64,000 bases of DNA from Stutzerimonas balearica DSM 6083 (GCF_000818015.1 NZ_CP007511.1:2428501-2492500), one strand, 5' to 3'; shown: positions 1 through 10,933, numbered from the stretch's first letter. Numbers and translations are program-made. Notes: a model not told the origin generated them from the letters alone.

Positions 1-79
1 CGTGCTCATCGGCGTGGCGCCGCAGTTCCTGCTGGGTGTCGTCGAGGCCAGCGCCGGCTGGCTGCTGGGCCTGCGCTGA
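1..79 (+). CDS. C-terminal tail of an upstream complex-I-like antiporter subunit (partial)
   Basis: Only the last 25 codons are in the window, ending in TGA at 77-79. The tail is hydrophobic (VLIGVAPQFLLGVV...GWLLGLR), as in the last helix of NuoM/NuoL-type proton-channel subunits. The stop overlaps the ATG of the next gene (TGATG), so the two are translationally coupled. Naming it NuoM-like is inferred from the NuoN-type neighbour, since too little is visible to identify it directly. Confidence 0.5.
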   Translation, partial: VLIGVAPQFLLGVVEASAGWLLGLR

Positions 80-1485
80 TGCCGATCACCGACCTGCTAC
101 CGGAGCTCTGCCTGCTGTTCGGCGCGGTGGCCATCGTGCTCGCGTCGGCGTTCCTGCCGCAGCCACGGCTCGGCGGGATGGCACTGCTGGCGCTTCTGGC
201 GATCGCCTGCTCGACCGGTTTCGCCGTGGCCCAGTGGGGTGAGCCGCCGCGCCTGACCTTTTCCGGCGTGTGGGCGCTGGACGGCCTGGCCGTGGCGGCG
301 AAGCTCATCGTGCTTGGTGCCAGTGCCGTGGTGGTGCTGTTATCGCCGGCCTGGTTCGCCAGCGACCGACGGCATGGCGAGTTCTACGCGCTGTTGCTGT
401 TCGCCGTGCTCGGCGTGCTCATGCTCGCTTCGGCCAGCGACATCATGGAATTGGTCGTGGGGGTATTGCTGTCCTCGGTGGCGAGCTACCCGTTGGCCGC
501 CTTTCACCGCCGCTTCGCGCCGGCGCTGGAGGCAGGCATGAAGTACTTCCTGGTCGGCGCCCTGACCAACACGCTGCTGTGCATCGGCGCGGTCTGGCTG
601 TTCGGCCTTACCGGCAGCACCGGTTATCCGGCCATCGCTACGGCGCTGACGCAGGGTAACGACGGGCTGGCGCTACAGGTGGCGGTCGGTTGCTTGGTCG
701 TCGGCCTGACCTTCAAGCTCGCGGCCTTTCCCGCCCATGCCTGGATGCCCGATGTGGCCCAGGCGTCGCCGGCGCCGGCCGCGGCCTTTCTCACGGTGGT
801 GCCGAAGATCGGTGCCGCTGTTGCCCTGGCTCGGCTACTCGCCCTGTTGCCAGCCGAACTCGATGCGGCGCTATTGGTTGCCGTGCTGGCCGCGGTGACC
901 ATGACCCTCGGCAACCTTGCTGCCCTCTGGCAACAGGACCTGCGCCGGCTGCTTGGCTGGTCGTCGGTCGCCCAGTCGGGCTTTGCCCTGATGGCGGTCG
1001 CCGTGTTTGGCCGTAGCGCGGACGCGGCGAGCACGCTGCTGGTATTCCTGGCCAGCTATGCGTTGGCAAACCTGGCCGCCTTCGCCGTGGTGATCGCCCT
1101 GCGCGGGCGTACCGCGTTCACCGACTACGCCGGGCTGGCATGGCGCACTCCGGGCGCTGCGGTGGTGCTGATCCTCGCGCTGCTGTCGCTGGTCGGCATC
1201 CCGCCACTGGTGGGGTTCTTCGGCAAGTTCATGCTCTACCGCACGGTGCTCGACGGCGGCCTTGGCTGGTTGGCCCTCGTTGCTGCGCTCAATACGGCGA
1301 TCTCGCTGTTCTACTACCTGAGGGTTGCCTGCACGATCGTCTTCGCCGAGCCTTGCGGCGCTCCAGCGCACTACCTGGAAGGCATTACGGCACGCTCAAT
1401 GGTCTGGCTAAGCGGGACGCTGCTGCTCCTCGGCGGGATACTGATACAGTGGCTGATCGCGCCGCTGCTGGCCGGCTGTTGCTAA
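79..1485 (+). CDS. NuoN-like proton-translocating subunit of a second complex-I-type assembly
   Basis: A 468-residue, almost wholly hydrophobic protein of the proton-antiporter M family (NuoN/MrpD type). It keeps family landmarks: Glu124 in DIMELVV, Lys155 in GMKYFLVGA, Lys213 in TFKLAAFPAH followed by WMPD, Lys243 in VVPKIGA, and a late helix with GIPPLVGFFGKF. These are the charged residues that line the membrane proton path in complex I. Length is close to E. coli NuoN (485). It is the last gene of a unit whose other members lie upstream, and the start overlaps the preceding stop. It is distinct from the nuo operon that begins at 51829, so this is a second complex-I-like locus. Whether it belongs to a full NADH enzyme or another ferredoxin- or hydrogenase-linked module cannot be decided here. 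Confidence 0.85.
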   Translation: MPITDLLPELCLLFGAVAIVLASAFLPQPRLGGMALLALLAIACSTGFAVAQWGEPPRLTFSGVWALDGLAVAAKLIVLGASAVVVLLSPAWFASDRRHGEFYALLLFAVLGVLMLASASDIMELVVGVLLSSVASYPLAAFHRRFAPALEAGMKYFLVGALTNTLLCIGAVWLFGLTGSTGYPAIATALTQGNDGLALQVAVGCLVVGLTFKLAAFPAHAWMPDVAQASPAPAAAFLTVVPKIGAAVALARLLALLPAELDAALLVAVLAAVTMTLGNLAALWQQDLRRLLGWSSVAQSGFALMAVAVFGRSADAASTLLVFLASYALANLAAFAVVIALRGRTAFTDYAGLAWRTPGAAVVLILALLSLVGIPPLVGFFGKFMLYRTVLDGGLGWLALVAALNTAISLFYYLRVACTIVFAEPCGAPAHYLEGITARSMVWLSGTLLLLGGILIQWLIAPLLAGCC

Positions 1486-1736
<251 letters not shown>

Positions 1737-1744
1737 AACAAGAT

Positions 1745-1780
1745 AACGGGATCAGTAGCCTTAAGCTCTGATCCCGTTTT
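1745..1780 (+). terminator. intrinsic terminator of tRNA-Pro(GGG)
   Basis: An 11-bp perfect stem (AACGGGATCAG / CTGATCCCGTT) with a 12-nt loop runs into TTTT. It sits 8 nt after the tRNA CCA end. Confidence 0.9.
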
Positions 1781-1829
1781 CATTTCAGGCTTCATATAGT
1801 GACTGGCGATTCTTACATGTAGGGTCGCG

Positions 1830-2186
1830 CTACTTAAGCAGCACCTGCCTGACCTCCTCCAGCTCGACAATCATCTGCCGAATCAACTGCTTGTACTGGG
1901 TAAGGTCGTCACGCGCCTCGTCACTCGATAGGCGTTGCCGGGCACCGCCTATCGTGAAGCCCTGCTCGTAGAGAAGCGCGCGAATTTGCCTGATCATGAG
2001 CACGTCCTGCCGTTGGTAATAGCGGCGATTACCTCGTCGCTTCACCGGGCTCAGCTGGGGAAATTCCTGTTCCCAGTAGCGCAACACGTGTGGCTTGACC
2101 GCACAGAGCTCGCTCACTTCACCGATGGTGAAGTAACGTTTGCCTGGAATTGGCGGTAATTCGTCGTTATGGCTTGGTTCCAGCAT
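1830..2186 (-). CDS. MerR-family transcriptional regulator downstream of ihfA
   Basis: 118 residues. An N-terminal winged helix-turn-helix of MerR type spans about residues 17-85 ([11 protein letters not shown], then [10 protein letters not shown], then the wing with [12 protein letters not shown]). It is followed by a short helical tail (about 95-117) for dimerisation. It lacks the extended C-terminal effector domain and the metal-binding cysteines of MerR/CueR, so no ligand can be named. The ATG overlaps the 3' end of ihfA by about 20 bp, so it is translationally linked to the pheST-ihfA unit. This ihfA-merR pair is standard in pseudomonads; the regulon is unknown. Confidence 0.9.
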   Translation of the reverse strand: MLEPSHNDELPPIPGKRYFTIGEVSELCAVKPHVLRYWEQEFPQLSPVKRRGNRRYYQRQDVLMIRQIRALLYEQGFTIGGARQRLSSDEARDDLTQYKQLIRQMIVELEEVRQVLLK

Positions 2187-2469
2187 AGGCTTCGACTCTG
2201 GCTTTGAGTTTCTGGCCGGGGCGGAATGTGACGACTCGGCGAGCAGTGATGGGGATTTCCTCGCCGGTCTTCGGATTGCGGCCGGGGCGCTGGCGCTTGT
2301 CTCGCAAGTCGAAATTGCCGAACCCCGACAATTTGACTTGCTCGTTATGCTCCAGTGCCTGGCGTATCTCTTCGAAAAAGAGTTCGACCAGCTCCTTGGC
2401 CTCGCGCTTGTTCAGGCCTAGCTCTTCATATAGACGTTCGGCCATTTCAGCTTTCGTCAGAGCCCCCAT
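2167..2469 (-). CDS. ihfA: integration host factor subunit alpha
   Basis: 100 residues, the usual IhfA length. It is a DNABII histone-like fold with the signature [20 protein letters not shown] at about residues 49-68. The arm proline in RNPKTG (about Pro66) is the one that intercalates into DNA and kinks it. It forms a heterodimer with IhfB and bends DNA at promoters and recombination sites. IHF is commonly needed at sigma-54 promoters such as the two in the nitrate cluster of this window. It starts 3 bp after the pheT stop, as in the conserved pheS-pheT-ihfA operon. Confidence 0.97.
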   Translation of the reverse strand: MGALTKAEMAERLYEELGLNKREAKELVELFFEEIRQALEHNEQVKLSGFGNFDLRDKRQRPGRNPKTGEEIPITARRVVTFRPGQKLKARVEAYAGTKP

Positions 2470-2472
2470 ACG

Positions 2473-4851
2473 CTACTTCCTTAACGTGGCGTTGAACCTT
2501 TCTTCCAGAGTGGTGATGATCCGCTCCATTGCAGCGGCCACCTCGTCGTCGTTTAGAGTGCGCGCGGAATGCTGCCAGGTCAAGCCGACTGCCATACTTT
2601 TGCTAAGCGGATCAATACCTTTACCTTGGTAAACGTCAAACAACCTGAGCTCGCGAAGCGTCTCGCCCGCACAATCCCGAATGCAAGAAAGGATCTCATC
2701 GGCCGCAATGTCTCTAGCTACGACAATCGCGAGATCCCGACGTACCTCAGGGAAACGCGAGAGCTCCTGAAACTTTGGCAACCTGCCTTCGCGAATCTCG
2801 GCGAGTGAAACTTCGAAAAGATACACGCGCTGCTCGATACCGAGTGCCCGAGCGACCTTTGGGTGCAGCGCCCCCAGGTATCCAACCAGACGACCATTCC
2901 GCTCGATCCGGGCAGTCTGACCTGGATGGAGCACAGCCTGCTCATCACGCACGAAGCGGAAATCACGCCCAGCGCCGGCTGCGCCGAGCAAGGCTTCGAC
3001 GTCCGCCTTCACATCGAAGAAATCTACCTCGACCTGCTCGTTAGCCCATCCCTCAGGATGCCGACTGCCGCAGACGACTCCGGCGAGCATGTTTTCCTGA
3101 CGCAGTTCGCCCAACTGTCCGACAAAGCGTAATCCTGCCTCAAAGAGGCGAACCCGAGCCTGCTGGCGGTTGAGGTTGTACTGCAACGCTTTGACCAGGC
3201 CCGGCCACAGCGACGCCCGCATTGCGGACATATCGGCAGATATCGGATTGGCCAGCTCGAGCGGAGCCACACCCGGTGTGAACAGCTCGAACAACTTGGG
3301 ATCAATGAAGCTGTAGGTGATGGCCTCTTGATAGCCACGATCGACCAGCACCTGGCGCAAGGCCGCTAGGTCAGCCTGCGCTTCCTGGCTGGACTCTGGG
3401 GCCAGACGAGCCTGCGGATAACGAGTCGGAAGTTTGTCGTAGCCGTACAGTCGTCCCAGCTCCTCAATGAGATCGACCTCCAGCGTGACATCAAATCGAT
3501 GACTGGGTACATCGACCTGCCAACTGTCCTCCGCGCATTCGGAAACGCCGAAACCCAAGGACGCCAACATCGACTCGACCTGAGCTCGATCCATCTCCAG
3601 CCCAAGCATCTGATCGATTCGCTCGCCACGCAGTGTAATCGGGGCAGGCTTGGGCAAATGGGCCTCGCTAGCCACCTCTACGACGGGGCCAGCAGCTCCG
3701 CCTACGACGTCCAGCAACAGCTCGGTTGCTCGCTCCATCGCCCGCCTGGCGAGCTCCGGATCCACGCCTCGCTCGTAACGATGCGAGGCATCAGTGTGCA
3801 ACCCGTATGAGCGCGCCTTGCCGGCCAGGGCAATCGGATCGAAAAAAGCGCATTCGAGGAACAGGTCCTTCGTGTCCGCTGCGATACCGCTGTCTTCGCC
3901 GCCCATGATGCCAGCGATGGCCAACGGGCGCCGATGGTCCGCGATCACCAGCGTATCGGGCCGCAACGACACCTTCTGTCCGTCGAGCAATACCAGGGGC
4001 TCACCTTCGGTGGCCATGCGTACGCGGATTCCGCCTTCGATCTGCTTCAAATCAAAGGCGTGGAGGGGCTGCCCCAACTCGAGCATCACGTAGTTGGTAA
4101 TGTCCACCACAGCATCGATGCTGCGAATACCGGACCGGCGCAGGCGCTCGACCATCCACAAAGGCGTCAGGCGGCTGACGTCGACGTCGCGCAAAACTCG
4201 TCCCAGATACCGGGGGCACGCATGAGGCGCCGACACTTCAACTGGGCGGAGATCGTCTGTTGCAACAGGGTTTTGCCCGATCGCCGGCTCACAGACGGAC
4301 GCGCCGTAAATGGCGCCGACCTCACGAGCAAGGCCGGCAATGGACAGGCAATCGCCGCGATTGGGCGTCAACCCGATTTCGATGCTTACATCATCGAGCC
4401 CGAGATAAGCACGCAGATCCTGCCCGGCAGGCGCGTTGTCGGCCAGCTCCATGAGCCCGCCATGATCATCGCTGATCTTCAACTCGGCTTCCGAACAGAG
4501 CATGCCGTGCGACTCGACACCGCGCAGCTTCGCCTTCTTGATCTTGAAATCACCCGGCAACACGGCGCCGACTTGGGCGAAGGGGACTTTAAGTCCGGAC
4601 CGCACGTTCGGAGCGCCACAAACCACCTGGAACGTCTCTCGACCATTGCTGACCTGACAAACACGCAGCTTGTCGGCATCAGGATGAGGTTCGGTAGAAA
4701 CGACCTCACCGACCACAACCCCACTGAAGCTGCCGGCTACAGCCTCAACGGCATCGACTTCGAGACCGACCATCGATAGCCGAGCCACCAGCTCTTCACG
4801 AGAAACTTCAGGGTTGACCCAGGTACGCAACCACTGCTCACTGAACTTCAT
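2473..4851 (-). CDS. pheT: phenylalanyl-tRNA synthetase beta subunit
   Basis: 792 residues, the normal bacterial length. Domains in order: an OB-fold tRNA-binding domain (about 40-150, with FSGVVVGEVVSTEPHPDADK), the B3/B4 editing domain (about 210-380), B5 (about 400-475), a catalytic-like core (about 480-680), and a C-terminal ferredoxin-fold anticodon-binding domain (about 700-790). It pairs with PheS as an alpha2-beta2 enzyme that charges tRNA-Phe and edits Tyr-tRNA-Phe. It lies 34 bp after pheS and 3 bp before ihfA, so all three are probably co-transcribed. Confidence 0.98.
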   Translation of the reverse strand: MKFSEQWLRTWVNPEVSREELVARLSMVGLEVDAVEAVAGSFSGVVVGEVVSTEPHPDADKLRVCQVSNGRETFQVVCGAPNVRSGLKVPFAQVGAVLPGDFKIKKAKLRGVESHGMLCSEAELKISDDHGGLMELADNAPAGQDLRAYLGLDDVSIEIGLTPNRGDCLSIAGLAREVGAIYGASVCEPAIGQNPVATDDLRPVEVSAPHACPRYLGRVLRDVDVSRLTPLWMVERLRRSGIRSIDAVVDITNYVMLELGQPLHAFDLKQIEGGIRVRMATEGEPLVLLDGQKVSLRPDTLVIADHRRPLAIAGIMGGEDSGIAADTKDLFLECAFFDPIALAGKARSYGLHTDASHRYERGVDPELARRAMERATELLLDVVGGAAGPVVEVASEAHLPKPAPITLRGERIDQMLGLEMDRAQVESMLASLGFGVSECAEDSWQVDVPSHRFDVTLEVDLIEELGRLYGYDKLPTRYPQARLAPESSQEAQADLAALRQVLVDRGYQEAITYSFIDPKLFELFTPGVAPLELANPISADMSAMRASLWPGLVKALQYNLNRQQARVRLFEAGLRFVGQLGELRQENMLAGVVCGSRHPEGWANEQVEVDFFDVKADVEALLGAAGAGRDFRFVRDEQAVLHPGQTARIERNGRLVGYLGALHPKVARALGIEQRVYLFEVSLAEIREGRLPKFQELSRFPEVRRDLAIVVARDIAADEILSCIRDCAGETLRELRLFDVYQGKGIDPLSKSMAVGLTWQHSARTLNDDEVAAAMERIITTLEERFNATLRK

Positions 4852-4885
4852 TCTGTTCTCCCAAAATTACGGACGTGACTCGGCA

Positions 4886-6017
<1,132 letters not shown>

Positions 6018-6064
6018 CGAGTGACATCCGCGACGAATCCGTGGGGACTCGTGATCGTCGGAGC

Positions 6065-6421
6065 TTAGGCCAGAGAGGCTTTGGCTTTTTCGACAATCGC
6101 AGCGAATGCCGCTTTTTCGTTCACTGCCAGATCGGCCAGAACCTTACGGTCGATCTCGATGGCTGCTTTTTTCAGGCCGGCAATGAAACGGCTGTAGGAC
6201 AGACCGTTAACACGCGCACCAGCATTGATACGAGCAATCCACAGAGCGCGGAACTGACGCTTGCGCTGACGGCGGTCACGGTAGGCGTACTGGCCAGCCT
6301 TGATCACCGCCTGCTTGGCAACGCGGAACACACGCGAGCGCGCACCGTAGTAGCCTTTGGCGAGTTTCAGAATTTTCTTGTGACGGCGACGAGCGATGAC
6401 GCCACGCTTAACACGAGCCAT
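6065..6421 (-). CDS. rplT: 50S ribosomal protein L20
   Basis: 118 residues, the standard L20 length. The very basic N-terminus ([20 protein letters not shown]) and the internal [12 protein letters not shown] are typical of L20, which binds 23S rRNA early in large-subunit assembly. It lies in the conserved infC-rpmI-rplT order with a 27-bp gap to rpmI. In E. coli L20 represses rpmI-rplT translation by binding the mRNA; that control is not tested here. Confidence 0.98.
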   Translation of the reverse strand: MARVKRGVIARRRHKKILKLAKGYYGARSRVFRVAKQAVIKAGQYAYRDRRQRKRQFRALWIARINAGARVNGLSYSRFIAGLKKAAIEIDRKVLADLAVNEKAAFAAIVEKAKASLA

Positions 6422-6448
6422 GAGTTATTTCTCCAGGTCTTGACCGAA

Positions 6449-6643
6449 TCAACGAACGCGCAGCATGCGCTCCACTTTTGCAACGTCAGACGGATGCACT
6501 TGCGAGCAACCGCGCAGCTGACGCTTACGCTTGGTGGACATTTTGGTCAGGATGTGGCTCTTGAAGGCGTGCTTGTGCTTGAAGCCGTTTGCAGTCTTCT
6601 TGAAGCGCTTTGCAGCACCACTTTTGGTTTTCATCTTTGGCAT
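6449..6643 (-). CDS. rpmI: 50S ribosomal protein L35
   Basis: 64 residues from the ATG at 6643, which gives the family N-terminus [14 protein letters not shown]. Earlier in-frame codons add only an atypical extension. It is a small basic protein with [11 protein letters not shown] and TKRKRQLRG as in L35. It sits between infC and rplT in the conserved operon. Confidence 0.96.
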   Translation of the reverse strand: MPKMKTKSGAAKRFKKTANGFKHKHAFKSHILTKMSTKRKRQLRGCSQVHPSDVAKVERMLRVR

Positions 6644-6702
6644 GTTCGTACTCCGCATTCAATAACAACAGTCAACCATCAGGCCTGCCAGTGCCCGGTA
6701 GG

Positions 6703-7248
6703 TTACTTACGCTTCTTGGGAGCGATGACCATCATCAGCTGGCGTCCTTCCAGCTTAGGATGCTGTTCGACGGTACCAAGCTCAGCGAGGTCTGCTTCGA
6801 CCCGCTTGAGCAACTCCATCCCCAGCTCCTGGTGAGCCATCTCACGGCCGCGGAATCGCAAGGAAACCTTGGCCTTGTCCCCCTCTTCAAGGAAACGTAC
6901 CAGGTTGCGTAGCTTTACCTGGTAATCCCCTTCTTCCGTCCCTGGACGAAACTTCACTTCTTTGATCTGAACCTGTTTCTGGTTCTTCTTTGCCGCTGCG
7001 GCCTGCTTCTTCTTTTCGAAAAGGTGCTTGCCGTAATCCATGATTCGGCAGACCGGAGGAGTCGCATCCGCGGAAATCTCCACCAGGTCAAGCTTGGCCT
7101 CTTCGGCGACACGCAACGCTTCATCAATCGAGACGATGCCAATTTGCTCCCCATCGGAGCCGATCAAACGCACTTCGCGTGCGGTAATGTTCTCGTTGAT
7201 CGGGGCCTTGGGTTGAGCTCTTCTATCTTGTCTCATTTCACGCTTAAT
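6703..7248 (-). CDS. infC: translation initiation factor IF-3, non-AUG start
   Basis: 181 residues if started at the ATT codon at 7248-7246. GGAG (7260-7257) lies 8 nt upstream of that ATT, and AUU is the rare start used by infC elsewhere for autoregulation. The first ATG (7236) has no clear ribosome-binding site. An in-frame ATC at 7254 is too close to GGAG. The N-domain carries [14 protein letters not shown] and the C-domain [17 protein letters not shown]-3 binds the 30S subunit and rejects non-canonical starts, so it lowers its own translation. The gene begins just after, or overlapping, the thrS stop (7256-7254). Confidence 0.95.
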   Translation of the reverse strand: MKREMRQDRRAQPKAPINENITAREVRLIGSDGEQIGIVSIDEALRVAEEAKLDLVEISADATPPVCRIMDYGKHLFEKKKQAAAAKKNQKQVQIKEVKFRPGTEEGDYQVKLRNLVRFLEEGDKAKVSLRFRGREMAHQELGMELLKRVEADLAELGTVEQHPKLEGRQLMMVIAPKKRK

Positions 7249-7253
7249 AGTGA

Positions 7254-9176
7254 TTACTCCGATTCTTGGCGACCACGCCGGGAAACCGCCTGTGCCAGCA
7301 ACTGGGCGAACTGCTCGAGGGGCATGGAGCCCATGTCGACGCCTTCGCGGGTGCGCACAGCAACGGATCGTGTTTCGACTTCCCGATCCCCAATAACCAA
7401 GAGATAGGGAGTCTTGAGCAAAGTATGCTCGCGGATTTTAAAGCCGATCTTCTCGTTTCTCAAGTCGGCCTTGACACGGAAGCCGCTCTGAGCGAGCACC
7501 CTCTCAGCCTCGAGCGCAAAATCAGCCTGCTTGTCGGTGATGTTCATGATCACCGCCTGGGTCGGCGCAAGCCAAGCCGGGAAGGCCCCAGCATAATGCT
7601 CGATCAGCATTCCGATGAAACGCTCGAAGGACCCCAGGATCGCGCGATGCAGCATCACTGGGCGCTTGCGCTGGTTATCTTCAGCAATGTAGCTGGCATC
7701 CAGTCGCTCAGGCAGGTTCGGATCGTATTGCAGCGTACCGCACTGCCAGTTCCGCCCCAGACAGTCGCGCAGGGTAAATTCGATTTTCGGCCCGTAGAAA
7801 GCGCCCTCACCCGGCTGGTAATCCCAGGCCAGACCAGACTCATTCAGCGCATCGGCCAGCGCACCCTCAGCGCGATCCCAGAGCTCTTCCGAGCCGACCC
7901 GCTTGGCCGGCCGAGTGGAAAGCTTCATGGCAATGTCGCTGAAGCCGAAGTCTGCGTAGACCTTGAGAGTCAGCCTGATGAAATCGGCCGCCTCTTTCTT
8001 GACCTGCTCTTCGGTACAGAAGATGTGCGCGTCGTCTTGAGTGAACGCACGCACGCGCATAATGCCGTGCAGCGCACCGGAAGGCTCATTGCGATGGCAA
8101 GCGCCGAACTCCGCCATGCGCAAAGGCAGCTCACGGTACGACTTCAGACCCTGGTTGAAGATCTGCACATGACACGGGCAGTTCATCGGCTTCACCGCAT
8201 AGTCGCGGCTTTCCGATTCCGTCGTGAACATGTTCTCGGCGTAATTGGACCAATGGCCTGACTTCTCCCACAGGATGCGATCAACGACCTGCGGGGTGCG
8301 AACCTCGACATAACCGTTCTCACGCTGCACTTGGCGCATGTACTGCTCGAGCACCTGATACAGGGTCCAGCCATTGGGATGCCAGAAAACCATACCCGGC
8401 GCTTCTTCCTGGGTATGAAACAGATCCAACTGCTTGCCGATGCGACGATGATCGCGCTTCTCAGCTTCTTCGATGCGCTGGATATACGCTGCCAGCTGCT
8501 TCTTGTCAGCCCAGGCGGTGCCATAGATGCGCTGCAACTGCTCGTTCTTGGCATCACCACGCCAGTAGGCACCGGACAGCTTGGTCAGCTTGAATGCCTT
8601 GAGGAAGCGCGTGTTGGGCACATGCGGACCACGACACATGTCGACATATTCTTCGTGGTAGTACAGCCCCATGGCCTTCTCGTCCGGCATATCCTCGACC
8701 AGCCGCAACTTGTAGTCTTCACCACGGGACTTGAATACTTCGATCACCTGAGCACGAGGCGTCATCTTTTTGATGACATCGTAATCCTTGTCGATCAGCT
8801 CTTTCATGCGCTGCTCGATAGCCGCCAGGTCTTCCGGCGTGAAAGGGCGCTCATAGGAGATATCGTAAAAGAAGCCCTCATCGATAACCGGCCCAATGAC
8901 CATCTTCGCCGACGGATAGAGTTGCTTGACAGCGTGCCCGACGAGATGCGCACAGGAATGACGGATGATCTCCAGCCCTTCCTCATCCTTCGGCGTGATG
9001 ATTTGCAACGTGGCGTCATGATCGATCACGTCACAGGCATCTACGAGACGGCCATCAACTTTGCCAGCGAGCGTCGCCTTGGCGAGCCCCGCCCCGATGG
9101 ACTGCGCCACCTCGGCAACACTTACCGGATGATCGAATGCACGCTGACTGCCGTCAGGAAGAGTAATGATGGGCAT
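7254..9176 (-). CDS. thrS: threonyl-tRNA synthetase
   Basis: 640 residues from the ATG at 9176, which gives [14 protein letters not shown] and has a strong AGGAGG-type site at 9181-9188. An upstream extension in the same frame is rejected for that reason. Domains: TGS (about 1-61), the second editing domain with [14 protein letters not shown] (HxxxH, removes Ser from tRNA-Thr), a class II catalytic core that binds zinc through Cys/His/His, and a C-terminal anticodon-binding domain. It heads the thrS-infC-rpmI-rplT-pheST set. Its 5' leader holds a hairpin that may be an autoregulatory site. Confidence 0.98.
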   Translation of the reverse strand: MPIITLPDGSQRAFDHPVSVAEVAQSIGAGLAKATLAGKVDGRLVDACDVIDHDATLQIITPKDEEGLEIIRHSCAHLVGHAVKQLYPSAKMVIGPVIDEGFFYDISYERPFTPEDLAAIEQRMKELIDKDYDVIKKMTPRAQVIEVFKSRGEDYKLRLVEDMPDEKAMGLYYHEEYVDMCRGPHVPNTRFLKAFKLTKLSGAYWRGDAKNEQLQRIYGTAWADKKQLAAYIQRIEEAEKRDHRRIGKQLDLFHTQEEAPGMVFWHPNGWTLYQVLEQYMRQVQRENGYVEVRTPQVVDRILWEKSGHWSNYAENMFTTESESRDYAVKPMNCPCHVQIFNQGLKSYRELPLRMAEFGACHRNEPSGALHGIMRVRAFTQDDAHIFCTEEQVKKEAADFIRLTLKVYADFGFSDIAMKLSTRPAKRVGSEELWDRAEGALADALNESGLAWDYQPGEGAFYGPKIEFTLRDCLGRNWQCGTLQYDPNLPERLDASYIAEDNQRKRPVMLHRAILGSFERFIGMLIEHYAGAFPAWLAPTQAVIMNITDKQADFALEAERVLAQSGFRVKADLRNEKIGFKIREHTLLKTPYLLVIGDREVETRSVAVRTREGVDMGSMPLEQFAQLLAQAVSRRGRQESE

Positions 9177-9256
9177 GGCGCCTCCTTTCCTAGTGGTGAC
9201 CCCTACCAAAGGCCACATGGGGTGGGATGAGCCAGGAAAGCGATCCACCGGGCCAA

Positions 9257-9275
9257 CCCACCGCACACTGGTGGG
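9257..9275 (-). promoter_or_regulatory. hairpin in the thrS leader with a UGU-bearing 7-nt loop
   Basis: On the - strand a 6-bp stem CCCACC/GGTGGG closes the 7-nt loop AGTGTGC, 81-99 nt upstream of the thrS start. Loop positions equivalent to tRNA 34-36 read UGU, a threonine anticodon. E. coli thrS is autoregulated by leader hairpins that mimic the tRNA-Thr anticodon arm. The parallel here is only suggestive, because position 33 is G instead of U. Confidence 0.35.
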
Positions 9276-9360
9276 AGCATTGAGAGCCTGGCGAACCGAA
9301 GTCACTGGAAAAAAGAGCCCGGCATGCTTTCAGAAAGCAGGCCACAGGGCAAGCAGACCA

Positions 9361-9385
9361 AAAAAAAGGGTCGCTTTCGCGACCC
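9361..9385 (-). terminator. intrinsic terminator after tRNA-Val
   Basis: On the - strand a 7-bp stem GGGTCGC/GCGACCC with a GAAA loop is followed by a run of about eight T. It lies 9 bp beyond the tRNA CCA end, so it separates tRNA-Val from the thrS leader. Confidence 0.9.
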
Positions 9386-9394
9386 TTTTCGATT

Positions 9395-9470
9395 TGGTAG
9401 GCACAATTGGACTCGAACCAACGACCCCCACCATGTCAAGGTGGTGCTCTAACCAACTGAGCTATGTGCC
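9395..9470 (-). tRNA. tRNA-Val (anticodon GAC)
   Basis: A 76-nt cloverleaf on the - strand. The acceptor GGCACAT/TTGTGCC region has mostly paired ends. The anticodon arm CCACC-TTGACAT-GGTGG places GAC at 34-36. The T arm has GGTTCGAGTCC and CCA is encoded at 9397-9395. It reads GUC/GUU valine codons. Confidence 0.95.
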
Positions 9471-9484
9471 TTCGTTGGGTGCGC

Positions 9485-9512
9485 ATTCTATAGATTCGAA
9501 GAATAGCGTCAA
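9485..9512 (-). promoter_or_regulatory. sigma-70 promoter of tRNA-Val
   Basis: On the - strand, -35 TTGACG (9512-9507) and -10 TAGAAT (9490-9485) are separated by 16 bp. The -10 ends about 15 bp before the tRNA 5' end and is followed by a GC-rich discriminator, as expected for stable RNA genes. Confidence 0.8.
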
Positions 9513-9641
9513 GCGTTTTTTCGCTAACCTACTGAAAATTTTTTGTTTTTCGTCTTTCGGCAAGCGGGTTCGACCAGTGGCTGACAGCGCCCTTGGTGTC
9601 CAGCTAGTATCGCGTCAAATATTCACAACAGGTTGACCGAA

Positions 9642-10925
9642 ATGGCGCACATCGACTATCCAGCCTCGTATTATGCAGCCTCGGCCAACAAAGCCCCTGC
9701 CCGCCCGCGACTACAGGAGGCAGTAGAAACCGATGTTTGTATCATCGGCGCGGGTTATACGGGCCTTTCCACGGCTTTGTCCTTGCTTGAGCAGGGATAC
9801 CGAGTGGTCGTATTGGAGGCTGCAGGCGTCGGCTTCGGTGCGTCCGGGCGCAACGGTGGCCAGATCGTCAACAGCTATAGCCGGGACATCGACACGATCG
9901 AGCGAACCGCTGGCGCTCACGAAACAGCACTGATAGGGGCAATGGCGTTTGAAGGGGCCCGGATCATCCGCGAACGTATCAGACAGTACGACATCGACTG
10001 CGACCTCAAGGACGGCGGGATCTTTGCTGCCCTCAGCACGAAACAGATGCGGCACCTGGAGGGCCAGAAAGCCCTCTGGGAGCGCTATGGTTACCAGCAC
10101 CTCGAAATGCTGGATGGCCAGGACATTCGGAGCGAGGTTGCCAGCGACCGATACGTTGGCGGCATGCTGGATCGACAAGGCGGCCATATACATCCGCTCA
10201 ACCTCGCACTGGGCGAGGCCCTGGCGGTCGAACATCTAGGCGGCAGGATCTTCGAGCAATCCCCCGCGATCAAGATCGAGCGAGGGCAACGTCCAATGGT
10301 TCGAACCCCAGAAGGCCAGGTAAGCGCACGGTTCGTCGTGGTCGCCGGCAACGCATACCTGGGAAATCTGGTCCCGGAACTTGCCGCGAAGTCGATGCCC
10401 TGCGGCACCCAAGTCATCGCGACGGAGCCACTTGCTGCCGAAATCGCTAGCAGCCTCTTGCCGCACGATTACTGTGTCGAGGATTGCAATTACCTGCTGG
10501 ACTATTACCGGCTATCTGCCGACCGCCGCCTGATCTATGGAGGAGGCGTCGTATACGGAGCTCGAGACCCGGCAGATGTAATATCCATCATCCGACCGAA
10601 GATGCTGGAGACGTTTCCGCAGTTACGCGAGGCGAAGATCGAATTTGCCTGGACGGGCAATTTCCTCCTCACTCTCTCGCGCCTGCCGCAGGTCGGACGG
10701 CTGGGCGATAACATCTACTACTCACAGGGCTGCAGCGGGCACGGGGTGACCTATACGCATCTTGCCGGCCGGATCATTGCCGAAGCCATCAAAGGCCAAG
10801 CCGAGCGCTTCGATGCTTTCGCCAGCCTGCGCCACTATCCGTTCCCCGGCGGGCAGCGGTTTGGCGCCGCTATCAGCGCACTGGGTGCACTCTACTACTC
10901 GCTGCGTGATCGCCTCGGCTTTTAA
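9642..10925 (+). CDS. FAD-dependent amine/amino-acid oxidoreductase (DadA/PuuB-like)
   Basis: 427 residues from the ATG at 9642, with AACAGG about 9 nt upstream. An in-frame TTG at 9633 is a less likely start. The N-terminal Rossmann motif DVCIIGAGYTGLSTALSLLE (about residues 32-51) and GASGRNGGQI mark the glycine oxidase/D-amino acid dehydrogenase superfamily. The C-terminus carries the second FAD contact (YSQGCSGHGVTYTHLAGRII). The closest functional relatives by feel are gamma-glutamylputrescine oxidases, which would place it in polyamine or amino-acid catabolism. The substrate is not shown by the sequence, and no catabolic partners lie beside it. Confidence 0.85.
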   Translation: MAHIDYPASYYAASANKAPARPRLQEAVETDVCIIGAGYTGLSTALSLLEQGYRVVVLEAAGVGFGASGRNGGQIVNSYSRDIDTIERTAGAHETALIGAMAFEGARIIRERIRQYDIDCDLKDGGIFAALSTKQMRHLEGQKALWERYGYQHLEMLDGQDIRSEVASDRYVGGMLDRQGGHIHPLNLALGEALAVEHLGGRIFEQSPAIKIERGQRPMVRTPEGQVSARFVVVAGNAYLGNLVPELAAKSMPCGTQVIATEPLAAEIASSLLPHDYCVEDCNYLLDYYRLSADRRLIYGGGVVYGARDPADVISIIRPKMLETFPQLREAKIEFAWTGNFLLTLSRLPQVGRLGDNIYYSQGCSGHGVTYTHLAGRIIAEAIKGQAERFDAFASLRHYPFPGGQRFGAAISALGALYYSLRDRLGF

Positions 10926-10933
10926 CGTTACGA

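Noticed and set aside
9177..9305. 43-codon N-terminal extension of thrS
   Set aside because: AGGAGG at 9181-9188 sits right before the internal ATG, and the TGS domain starts there.
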